Shown one piece after another: positions 1 through 9,880 of a DNA stretch of 64,000 nucleotides. How positions within the stretch are numbered: position 1 is the stretch's first letter; every line of letters starts with the position of its first letter. The translations under genes and the position numbers were made by a program. Origin of the DNA: Saposhnikovia divaricata (taxonomy: Eukaryota; Streptophyta; Magnoliopsida; Apiales; Apiaceae). The stretch lies in NCBI GenBank assembly GCA_036435485.1, contig CM071597.1, positions 53,055,881-53,119,880 of the forward strand. The letters run 5' to 3'. The notes beneath the pieces were generated by a model. That model was given only the letters and a program-made list of their open reading frames with translations. It did no database searches and had not been told where the DNA came from.

Positions 1-820
1 TACAAAATTAAAAGTAAACTAACCTTTAATGACCAGAAGATGAATTGTTTTTCCTAGAAGAAGTAATGGAGGACAATTGGATTCTACGATTCTACATATT
101 CTGATAGTTTTGTAAAATAGCTTCATTATCCACCTTTGAATTAGCCTTTTCAATATAAACCAACATGCTATCATTTAACCATTCATCCCCAATCCGTTTA
201 CGTTGGTAAGTCTTTAGTGCTTTCAGTACAGAAAAAACTCATTCAACTACTACATTATGTAAATGATCCAACCAAATTCACAATACGAGATAAATGATCC
301 AACTTCAAACGTGTGTAAGCTGACAATTTCCAAGAGCATTCAAACGTGTCATTTTTACAACTTCTACATTATTTTCACAGTGCCATTCAAGAATCTCAAG
401 AAAGTTCCCCTTATTCAAAGAATCTGAAGACTCGTCATGACCCCGAAAGCCCAATCCTTGTCGCAAAAGTAGTCGAATTACTGAATCCCGTTTTCGTAAA
501 TGCCTTCTTCCAATTACTGAATCCTTCTCCAATGCCTTCTTCCAATTACTGAATCCCGTTTTCGTAAATGCATTCTTCCCGGTATTATCTGCCCTGTCTG
601 GATTGAAAAAATAACACCACATGCAATATGCTTCATCCATAATTATACTATATTCCAGCCAATCAAATTCCTCGAACCATTTTGTTTGGAAAGTTCTCGA
701 ATCACCATTTGTTATCTTCTTCGGGAAATATATAACTGACAGGTTGGAAAGGACCTTTTACAATGTATGCTCTTCGAACTTGGTCTCTGATATTGTTGTT
801 CGACCAGACGACCACGCCTA
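1..820 (-). pseudogene. hAT-family transposase relic (ZMYM1/TTF-finger type)
   Basis: Read on the minus strand, about 820 down to 305 resembles the N-terminal TTF-type zinc-finger region of plant hAT transposases annotated as zinc finger MYM-type protein 1-like. Recognisable pieces are KWFEEFDWLEYS, AYCMWCYFFNPDRA, FTKTGFSNWKKALEK and FRGHDESSDSLNKGNF. About 255 down to 60 matches the hAT C-terminal dimerisation region (FSVLKALKTYQRKRIGDEW, YIEKANSKVDN). The several hundred residues that normally lie between them, including the catalytic core, are missing, so this is an internally deleted copy. A stretch near 480-560 is partly duplicated (the words ttccaattactgaatcc and cccgttttcgtaaatgc each occur twice), and there are stops at several points. 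No inverted repeats were identified. It is a dead transposon gene, possibly continuing left of the window. Confidence 0.75.
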
Positions 821-1229
821 TTAGAAAAACTATGGAACAGAGCTGTGTGGTTGTGTTTTTGGTTTACAGAGCTAATAGACAAGCGGGACTTGTTTTTATC
901 TAATTTGTGGAATTGTATAAATTACCAAAATAAGTTAAATATGTTATATTACTTTAATACTAATAACTAATAAGAATAGTACATTATCACCAAATGATTC
1001 AGTAAAATTATAAAATTAAAAAAGTAATATTAATTTAATTTGTAAAAACATTATTCATTAATTTAGATTTTTGTATTCTTAATAATTTTTTTCTATAATA
1101 ACTTTTTTTTTATTTTTACGGGGTGCTGGTCTATAATCTAATACTAATAAAAAATTTATTTTTATTGTGATTGTATTTTCGGCGAGTTCTTCATCAAATC
1201 AACGATGAAGTGAAGCCAAGAAGTAGCTG
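821..1229. other. AT-rich intergenic sequence, no gene seen
   Basis: AT-rich sequence between the hAT relic and the Sirevirus 5' LTR. I see no conserved coding frame. The last five bases (1225-1229, AGCTG) are the left target-site duplication of the retrotransposon. Confidence 0.6.
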
Positions 1230-1983
1230 TGTTAGGAATAATTCATAAGTTGTGATGTTGAGAATAGAATTTTGCTATTACTTCTTGTATATCCTGATCT
1301 TATAAAGGATTTAGCACTTTGTATAGGATATATGTGTTAGACAGTAATCTGTAGAGATTAGTCAGGAACAGTGCGTCAGAGACTACATTTCAGGAACTAA
1401 GAGCAGATCCTGATACAGCAAGTCAGATCTTGATCAAATGCTGATGGGATGATCAGATCCTGATGCAATGAGAAATCCTGATATCAGTCATGTTACTGAT
1501 GATGTCATTATGGATGCTACAGAAACTGGCAAGTGTTATAAAACAGGATCTTTGTTTTGGGAGAACAAGCAAGAAGATATCGTGAAGGAAACGAATTCTC
1601 TATTGATGGAAACTATCAACTGGATGACAGAACATTGTCATTGATAGATTATAATTCTGTTATTAGTTGATAGGTAGCATTATAAATACTCTCTTAATAT
1701 CATTGTAAAAAGAGCGAATTGAGAATTGTAGAGTGCATATCGTGTGAAGCTCTGTATTAGGTTTGTATTCGAGAGTTCGAAACAAACAGAGAGAGAGAGA
1801 GATTTGTATTGTTAGTAGCTGCTAAAGGTATTGTACACCTTTGGTAGAGTTTGTATTTGATTTATTTAATACAAACAAAGTTTGATTCATTCATTTATTC
1901 TTGTTCATATAATCAAGCAAAAATCAAACACGATTATATAACTTGTATTCAACCCCCCCTTCTACAAGTTATTCGAGTTAACA
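1230..1983 (+). repeat. 5' LTR of the Sirevirus-like element
   Basis: Begins TGTTAGGAATAATTC and ends TTCGAGTTAACA; its near-identical partner is 23311-24064. It contains several copies of GATCCTGAT-like words (about 1290-1490), a TATA box at 1681 and a GA microsatellite near 1790. The left target duplication AGCTG is at 1225-1229. Confidence 0.95.
1681..1688 (+). promoter_or_regulatory. TATA box of the 5' LTR
   Basis: TATAAATA lies about 300 bp before the LTR end and is identical at 23761 in the 3' LTR. It is the likely core promoter for the element transcript; the start site about 30 bp downstream is inferred. Confidence 0.6.
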
Positions 1984-1985
1984 AT

Positions 1986-1997
1986 TGGTATCAGAGC
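1986..1997 (+). promoter_or_regulatory. Primer binding site, initiator Met-tRNA
   Basis: TGGTATCAGAGC lies two bases after the 5' LTR. This is the standard plant copia primer site, complementary to the 3' end of initiator tRNA-Met. Confidence 0.93.
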
Positions 1998-2032
1998 AGG
2001 TTGATTTTGAATAATCATAAAGATCTGCAATC

Positions 2033-4317
2033 ATGTCTAGTTACAACGATGGTAATACTAAGATCCTTATGCTCAAGAGAAACGAATATACTTTATGGGA
2101 AGTGAAGATGTTGCATCACCTGGAAGCAACAGATCCTGATTATCTTGACAGAATCAGAGATGGGCCTTTTATTCCAACAAGGCTTGTTCCTCAAGCAACT
2201 GTCGAAGGAAAAGTTGTTCCAGAACATACAGCAGAGAAGCCTAAATCTGAATGGACAGATAAGGAAAAGGAGAACGTTCTTAAGGATGCTAAAGTGAGAA
2301 ACATACTATTCAACAGTCTTGATTCTGTTCTCACTAACTATGTTCTCTCTTGTAAAACTGCTAAGGAGATATGAGACAATCTAAAGGTTCACTGTGAAGG
2401 AACAAAACCTGTCAGGAAGAATATGAGGACACTTCTCATACAACAGTATGAGTACTTTGAGTCCAAGTCTGGTGAGTCACTTACTGACACCTTTGATAGG
2501 TTTACTAAACTCATCAATGAGATGGCCATGTATGGTAAATATTATGACTTGGAGGATATGAATACTAAGTTCATGAAAGCTCTTCCTGATTTCTACAATG
2601 AGAAGATATCTGCAATTGAGGAAGCTAATGATCTAGATGAAATATCATTAGAAGCAGTTTATGGAAAATTGAGAGCTTATGAACTTGACAGGCAGCAGAA
2701 AAAGAGCAGGAGTGAAGGAAAGATGAAAACTGTTGCACTCGTTGCTCAATCTGAATCAAAGAAACTTCCAGAAGAAAAGTTTGAATCTACTGAAAGAGAC
2801 TTGAGGAAGAAGAAGAGCAAAGAAAGTTCTGAGTCAGAGACTACAGATGTAGACTCTGAAGATAATGATTCTGAATCAGAGATGCAAGAACTCTTTGCTA
2901 TGTTTGCTAAAGCTTTCAAGAAAGGAAGATTCAACAGGAAAAGATTTAGCAAAGGATCTTTTCAGAAGAAAGAGGAGAAGAAGAGTGACAAAGGCAAGAG
3001 TACAATTATCAAGCTTGATAAAGCCAAGATCAAGTGCTTTAACTGCAGTGAGCTTGGACACTTTGCTAGTGAGTGCAAGAAGCCTAGGAATTCAGGGAAG
3101 GGTAATGCACTCATGGTCACACAGAAGGATTGGGCAGATTCCAGTGATTCTGAAGATGAATTGGATTATGACAACATTGCATTGATGGCAAGTGCTTCAG
3201 ACAAGCCTGGATCTCCAACGAAAACTTCTTCATCTTCTGCTAAGGTATCACTTCACTCTCTTGATTCATTTGATAGCTTAGATTCTGATGATATTAGATC
3301 TATTCATGTTGATTTTAAGAATCTTATGAATAATTTCAAAATTCTTGCTAGTGAAAAAGATGAACTTAAGGCTAAGAATGATGAATTAGTTAGTAGAAAT
3401 AATATTCTTGAATCTAAGTTAATTCAAATGGAAGAATATAGGTTAAGTTCTGATAAAGCTAAACATGATTATGGTGTTATTCTTGAGGCTTATGACTATG
3501 TCAGAAAAGAACTAGAGGAAGAGAGAGATGTGATTAAAACCATTAACAATTTTGGTAAAAAGACTCAAGAAATCATTGAAAATCAAATTCTTGGTAATTA
3601 ATGGTTTAGGTTTTGATAAGGCTAGGCAAGAAGATACTGTAGCTATTGTCAATGATGATAGTAAAGTTGAAGCTAGCACATCTAAGTCTGAAGGTAAGAA
3701 GATAGTTTCTGAACCTAAACATGTTAAATTTGTTGATTTTAAAGGTACCCCAGTTGTGCACAAAAGAATTAACAATAGCAATTCAGATGAAAGAGTGTTA
3801 GAAAAACCTAAGAATGTCAACATAGGTTTTCTGTCTAAGTCTCAGTTAAAACAGAGACTAGAAAGTATTTCAGAGTCTAGTAAGATCAGAAGAAATAGGA
3901 ATGGAAAAGAAGGTATTAACAAAGAGAATAATTACAAGAATGTACCTGATGCACCTAGGAAGAAATGTTATAAATGTGGAAATCATAATCATTTGGCCCT
4001 AGACTGCAATCAAAAACCTTCTTGGAAAACTGAGTCCAGATTCCCCAAGACTCAGAGAATTCAATACCAACCACAAGAACCCTGTTATCATTGTGGTAGT
4101 TTACTTCATTCCATTTATATGTGTAAGGAATATCATGAACTGTATTATGACTATTATTCTCTAAAATCTGAAACTCTTAGTCACAAATAGTTTGTAAAAT
4201 CAGAGTCTAAGGTTAACTCTGCAACAGGTAAATCAAAAGCAAAATCTTTAAAGCCTGTTGGTTCAAAAGTTAGTAAGAAGGGATACAATCAAAGTTGGGT
4301 CCTAAAAAATTCTAACT
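2033..4317 (+). pseudogene. gag: gag of the Sirevirus-like element, broken
   Basis: The start is the ATG at 2033 (MSSYNDGNTKI), just downstream of the primer site. The N-terminal half is a copia-type Gag core followed by an acidic and lysine-rich linker. There are three C-C-H-C-type knuckles: CFNCSELGHFASEC near 3036-3077, then CYKCGNHNHLALDC and CYHCGSLLHSIYMC further on. Breaks: a TGA at 2372-2374 where the family has Trp (KEIW-type site); a frameshift near 3598; and a TAG at about 4188-4190 before the natural Gag end (SWVLKNSN, about 4317). The protein would package element RNA in virus-like particles. The third knuckle has unusual spacing residues, and knuckles this long into Gag fit Sireviruses. 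Gag and pol are in different frames here, at least partly through decay. Confidence 0.85.
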
Positions 4318-7300
4318 AGCTACTTTTTGTTTGCAGGGCACTGGAAAGAAGCATTCAATTATCTTGGACAGTGGATGCTCTGGACATATGACTGGAAAGA
4401 AGTCCCTGCTTACAAAGTTTGAGAGGAAAGCTGGCCCAGTTATATCCTTTAGAGATGGCAACAAAGGAGAAACTCTGGGATATGGCTCAATTATTTTGGG
4501 AAATGTCATCATAGAAAACGTAGCACTGGTTGAAGGTTTGAAACACACACTTTTAAGCATAAGTCAACTGGGTGATAAGGGTTACCAATCAATCTTTGAC
4601 AGTGAAGGATGCAAAATCTTGAATATGAAGAATGGAGACATTGTTCTGACTGGTCAGAGACATGGTAACATATATGAAGCTAGCTTGAGTGACACATCTA
4701 AAGGAACTGTCAGATGTCTTTATAGCAAGGCATCAAATGATGAAAGCTGGAACTGGCACAAGAAGCTCTCACATCTCAATTTCAAGAAGCTTAATCAACT
4801 TGTTAAGCACCATCTGGTGAGAGGCCTACCTCAGGCAAATTATGTGTAAGATGGACTTTGTGATTCTTGTCAGCTTGGAAAACAAAGAAGAACCACTTTC
4901 AAGAGCAAGACAGAAAATTCAATTACCGAACCATTTCACATGCTGCATCTTGATTTATTTGGTCCAGTAAACATTATGTCTATCAACAAGAAAAGATATG
5001 CTCTAGTTATAGTGGATGATTACACAAGGTTCACATGGGTATTCTTTCTACACAACAAGGATGAAGCTCCTCAGCAAATCATTGAACTTGTCAAGAAAAT
5101 TCAAAATAGCTCTAAGTACAAGGTCAAAGTGCTCAGAAGTGACAATGGTACAGAATTTAAGAATTCTACAATGGAGGAGTATTGTGCAGACAAAGGAATT
5201 ACTCAACAGTTTTCTGCATCTGGAACACCTCAGCAGAATGGTGTAGTAGAAAGAAAGAACAGAACTCTCATAGAGGCAGCAAGAACCATGCTTGCAGATG
5301 CAAAGCTTCCAACCTATTTCTGGGCAGAAGCCATAAACACTGCATGTTTCACTCAAAACTGTACCTTGGTAAATGGTCATGGTAAGACTCCCTATGAGAT
5401 GATCAAAGGAAAGAAACCAAGTGTGAAATACTTTCACATCTTTGAATGCAAATGCTATGTCCTGAAAGTTCATCCAGAACAACTTGGGAAATTTGAAGCC
5501 AAATCGGATGAAGCAATCTTTCTAGGATATTCAGCATCAAAGGCCTTCAAAGTATACAATCTCAGAACTCACATTGTTATGGAATCAATTCATGTTGCAT
5601 TTGATGTTAAGAAGTTTGGAATTTTGCAAACTGATGAAAGCCATGACAATCTGGAATTTGAAAATCTTAAGAATTCTGAGATTCTCTCCAGTGATGATGA
5701 AGGTTCTCTAGAGGAAATCTCTATTGCTTCTCAAGGGAATACTACTGTTGAGGGGGATCAGACTAGTCTTTCAGAGTCTACGTCATCAGGAACTGATCCT
5801 TCAGAGTCTAATGAAGGAAGATCAGAAACTAGCAGCAGTATTGAATCCACTGATTCTACTGATCAAGGGGGAGCTTTTGAGGGAAATGAACACTCTTCTA
5901 CAAGAAATACCACTATCTTAGGGGGAGAGTCTAGCAGGAGCAATCTACCACATGTTAGAAAATGGACAAGGGATCATACTGAAGATTTGATAATTGGTGA
6001 TCCAAATAGTGGTGTTCGAACTAGAAGATCAATTCAAAATGAATGCTTGTACAGTTGTTTTCTCTCAAAGAATGAACCTAAGAAGGTTGAAGAAGCCTTA
6101 CAGGATCCTGATTGGGTAATAGCAATGCAGGAAGAATTGAATGAGTTTGAGAGGAACAAAGTTTGGAAACTGGTACCAAGACCTAAAGATAGATCTATTG
6201 TTGGTGCTAAATGGGTTTTCGGAAACAAGCTAGATGAATCTTGTATGATTGTAAGAAACAAAGCAAGACTGGTGGCCAAGGGTTATTCTCAGGAAGAAGG
6301 AATTGACTATGATGAAACCTTTGCACCTGTAGCAAGATTGGAAGCAATCAGAATGTTTCTTGCATTTGCAGCTCATTCAAAATTCAAGGTATACCAGATG
6401 GATGTAAAGAGTGCTTTTCTTAATGGCAAGCTTGATGAGGAAGTGTATGTGGAACAACCACCTAGTTTTGTTGATCCAAATTTTCCAAATCATGTCTATA
6501 AACTTGACAAGGCACTCTATGGACTAAAGCAGGCACCAAGAGCATGGTATGAGACTTTGTTTAAATTTTTTCTTGAAAATGGCTTCACAAGAGGTACAAT
6601 TGACAAAAATCTATTCTTTAGAAAGATAAAAGGTGATTTGCTTTTAGTTCAAGTTTATGTTGATGATATTATATTTGGTTCTACTAATGAAAAGTTATGT
6701 ACTAAGTTTAACAAGCTTATGCAGTCTAAGTATCAGATGAGCATGATGGGTGAACTAAATTACTTTTTAGGCTTGCAGGTCAAACAGACTGAGACTGGTA
6801 TTTTCATTAATCAGTCAAAGTATATCAAAGATCTTTTAAAAAGGTTTGACTTTCAAAATTATGCAATTGCAAAGACACCCATGGCAACAACCACTAAGCT
6901 AGACTCTGATCCTAAGGGATAGAGTGTTGATAACACTAGCTGTAGAGGCATGATAGGTTCACTTTATATCTAACTGCAAGTAGACCAGATATAATGTTCT
7001 CTACCTGTTTATATGCTAGATTCCAAAGTGATCCTAAGGAATCTCATTTAATTGTTGTGAAGAGAATTTTTAGATATCTCAAGGGAACTCCAAATCTTGG
7101 TTTGTGGTATCCAAGAGAATCTGATTTCTCCCTAATTGGCTATTCAGACTCTGATTATGCAGGGTGTAAAATAGACAGGAAAAGCACTACAGGTACATGT
7201 CAATTCTTGGGAAACAGATTGATTTCTTGGGCAAGCAAGAAGCAACAATCAGTTTCAACCTCAACTGCAGAAGCTGAATACATTGCAGCAGGCAGTTGTT

Positions 7301-7710
7301 GTGCTCAACTCCTTTGGATAAGAAATCAGTTGATGGATTATGGTATGACACTTAGTAATATTCCTATGTTTTGTGATAATACTAGTGCTATCAAAATTGC
7401 AGAAAATCCAGTTCAACACTCAAGGACTAAGCACATTGATGTCAGGTATCATTTTATTAGACAACATATTGAAAATGGTACTGTGGAACTTCATTTTGTT
7501 CTTACTGACAAACAGCTTGCAGATATTCTAACTAAACCACTTGATGAGGCTACATTCATTAGATTGGTTAGTGAGTTAGGAATGTTAAATTTTAGATCTT
7601 TAACATCTGCACAAGTAGCAAGGTATGTTGTTTCAGCTTATAGACTTGATATTTTTTGTCAGGATCTATACTTGATTGTTAAATGCTTAAGCTGTGACAT
7701 TTTACTTTGA
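4318..7710 (+). pseudogene. pol: pol polyprotein of the Sirevirus-like element, broken
   Basis: Domains in order: protease (LDSGCSGHMTG, about 4360); GAG-pre-integrase (WHKKLSHLNFKKLN, about 4755); integrase with the catalytic acids in HLDLFGP, LRSDNGTEF and GVVERKNRTL; reverse transcriptase (VYQMDVKSAFLNGKL, and the catalytic VYVDDIIFGST near 6655); and RNase H (GYSDSDYAG, STAEAEYIAAG, TKHIDVRYHFIR). Breaks: TAA at 4847-4849 in the integrase zinc-binding region, TAG at 6920-6922 after the reverse transcriptase, and a one-base frameshift near 6965. The integrase C-terminus has a Ser/Thr/Glu-rich tail with internal G-rich tracts. It copied element RNA into DNA and integrated it; this copy is inactive. 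Confidence 0.92.
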
Positions 7711-8190
7711 TAAATTTCAGTATGGTAGACTTTTTAATAAACATCAGGATTGCTATCAGTATGCTGACATCATCAGTATTGACATCAGGATTGTATCGTC
7801 AGTATCAGGATTGTGAAATTTGTGTGTCTTACTGTTTCAAATTCTGAAGTTCATGTTATTCAGTGGTCCAATTCTGAGTTTTGTTAAAGTCTATGTTAGC
7901 AAGTTTTATCACATGCATACTGATAATTTATATCATTATTCAGGTCAGTCAATAAACAACGATAGACAAGAAGATAATAAGAAAACTTGTATTTTCATTA
8001 ATCAAAAGCATTACATACATGAAAATGAAATACAATTCTTCTTTTTGTCTAACTACTACTGATAATTCTATTCTTGTCTAAAGCTGTTACTGCTTCATTT
8101 CTCAACGATCGACTTCAGGACAAGGAGCATCTCAAGATTGGATTCCTTGTCTGGACGACTTGAATGAAAGCAACTGACTCATCTTCATGC

Positions 8191-8481
8191 TTATTGAAGA
8201 AGATGAATAGCATCTCCATCAAGATCAACCTCAGACTCTTTGTCAAATTCTTCATCCTCAAGGTGTGAAGAGATTAGAGGAGGACTATATCCAACTAGTA
8301 GATGTTTTAGAGGAGATTCGTGGAAATCATCTGGGTTAAGACCAATCATATCTGACTCGATGAGAAAAGTCATCTCTTCTAAGAGATAGTTTACTTGCTC
8401 CTGATCATCAAGAGTAAAGAACTTCTCAGTGGTAATGAACCAAAAGCTAGGGTTCATATGAAGATTTGGGTTGATAGTCAT
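8191..8481 (-). CDS. Antisense acidic 96-aa ORF inside the retrotransposon, unknown function
   Basis: An uninterrupted 96-codon frame opposite to the element's own genes, starting with ATG at 8481 (MTINPNLHMNPSFWF) and ending at 8191. The product is acidic, especially near the end (HLEDEEFDKESEVDLDGD), with no membrane segment and no motif I recognise. A TATA box on the same strand (8537-8544) sits about 56 bp upstream, which would allow a short leader. Neighbouring sense ORFs have several disabling changes, whereas this frame is clean, although at 291 bp that can happen by chance. Antisense genes in extra regions are known in some plant LTR elements (for example RIRE2 and Grande); whether this one is homologous to any of those is unknown. 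I cannot assign a function. Confidence 0.4.
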   Translation of the reverse strand: MTINPNLHMNPSFWFITTEKFFTLDDQEQVNYLLEEMTFLIESDMIGLNPDDFHESPLKHLLVGYSPPLISSHLEDEEFDKESEVDLDGDAIHLLQ

Positions 8482-8536
8482 GATGAAAAGAGAAAAGAAT
8501 GAAAAGGTTTTGGAGTATGGTATAAGGCGTCAGTTT

Positions 8537-8544
8537 CTTTTATA
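8537..8544 (-). promoter_or_regulatory. Candidate TATA box for the antisense ORF
   Basis: TATAAAAG on the minus strand (plus-strand cttttata), correctly placed for transcription towards the ATG at 8481. Chance occurrence in AT-rich DNA is possible. Confidence 0.35.
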
Positions 8545-9147
8545 GAAAGACGTGAGAAGCTGAACAGTCGTTTGGGGGATATCAATGCAGTCAGTCATAA
8601 TTATGTGTGACTGTATTTCTTGTATTTTCAAGAAATATTGAAAGAATTTAACCAATTGATTTTGTTCAGATTTTATTTATTTCTTTTACAGGTAAAAGAA
8701 AATGCCACGTGGAAACTTCATTTAGTCTCTAGAATCAGGATGATATTGATCAGGAATACAAGTGTGTTCACATCAGGATTAGTAATTCTTTCTATTCAGA
8801 AATTACATTGAATCGTGTGATTATCTTGATGAGAAGATCACATCAGGAAAAGGAAGCTGATCAGTATTGACTTTTATCTTGACTTTACCTTGATTTATTT
8901 ACTTGAAATTAATTTTGGATTTTATTTTCCAAAAATCGTGGGTAACTGTATTTTTCAGGGGCTGACACCTGTCAACCTACGTGTCAACATGGGATAATGG
9001 GTCTGAAGGATTTTTGAAATATAATTATTTTGATACTCTAATCGTGTAATTGCTTTCTCTAATTTCATTTTCTAAAGCAAAAACACTCTCGAATTCTCAA
9101 AATCACTAATCAATTTCAAAGATTTCTTAAGTTCTTTTCAGATCAAA

Positions 9148-9880
9148 ATGGCAACTCAAAGAAGACTACCCAAATCAGTAGCTTTCAAGTTTGGTGACTT
9201 TGATTTTATGATGAACAATCATGTTGCTGCTATCACCAACAAGGAAGGGGTGTCAACTGATTTTCACCCAATTATGGACTTTATGGTGAAAGGACCATTA
9301 AGTTATGCCTTGACAGCATCTCCACAAATTAATCAAGTAGCTGTTTCACAAGCTTGGGAGAATGCTGAGGTAATTGATTCTACTCAGAGTCAATCAGGTA
9401 AGATTGTTCTACACTTAGGACAAGACTCATTTGATATTACTGAATCGGTTGTTAATTCAGTACTTCACTTACCTGTTAATATGAATTTTGAGAATGTACC
9501 ATCTGATGATGATGTGAGAACTATGTTATCTGAACTAAGCTATAATGGACCTCTAGATTACATGAGCCAGTTAAATAGATCCTTTCTTAGGAAAGAATGG
9601 TCTTTCTTCTTTGACCAACTTGCTAAATGTTTTACTGGTAAATGTAGTTCTTTTCAACAAATTACTGTTATTACATTACATATTGCATATAGCTTGCTTT
9701 ATAACAGAGTAATTAATTTTGGTAACATTATCTTAAGTTAGATGTGTATTAAACTTGGGTCAAGAGATCATGACAGGAATATGGTTTATTATCACAGATT
9801 CATGCAACTGTTTATTAACCATTTCATTCCTGATGCTGAAGCTAGATTTTGTAGAGAATATTGTGTCTCTTCTTATGTAC
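9148..9880 (+). pseudogene. Extra (envelope-like) ORF of the Sirevirus, 5' part, cut by nested insertion
   Basis: Starts at ATG 9148 (MATQRRLPKSVAFKFGDF), preceded by a plausible leader. The frame is open to 9741, then shifts near there; the other frame continues (MVYYHRFMQLFINHFIPDAEARF) up to the insertion point at 9880. Its place after pol and its long Ser/Thr-rich continuation match the third ORF of Sireviruses, often called envelope-like. I see no signal peptide or strong membrane segment in this part, so an envelope role is not supported by the sequence alone. The 3' part is at 20542-23147. Confidence 0.7.

Larger units (their letters stand above)
7711..9147 (+). other. Spacer between pol and the extra ORF
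   Basis: Non-coding on the plus strand. It is rich in the word CATCAGGAT and variants (about 7744-7815, 8738-8785, 8840), inverted relative to the ATCCTGAT words in the LTRs. It contains an antisense ORF (8191-8481) described separately. The plus-strand leader of the extra ORF occupies roughly the last 150 bases. Confidence 0.6.
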
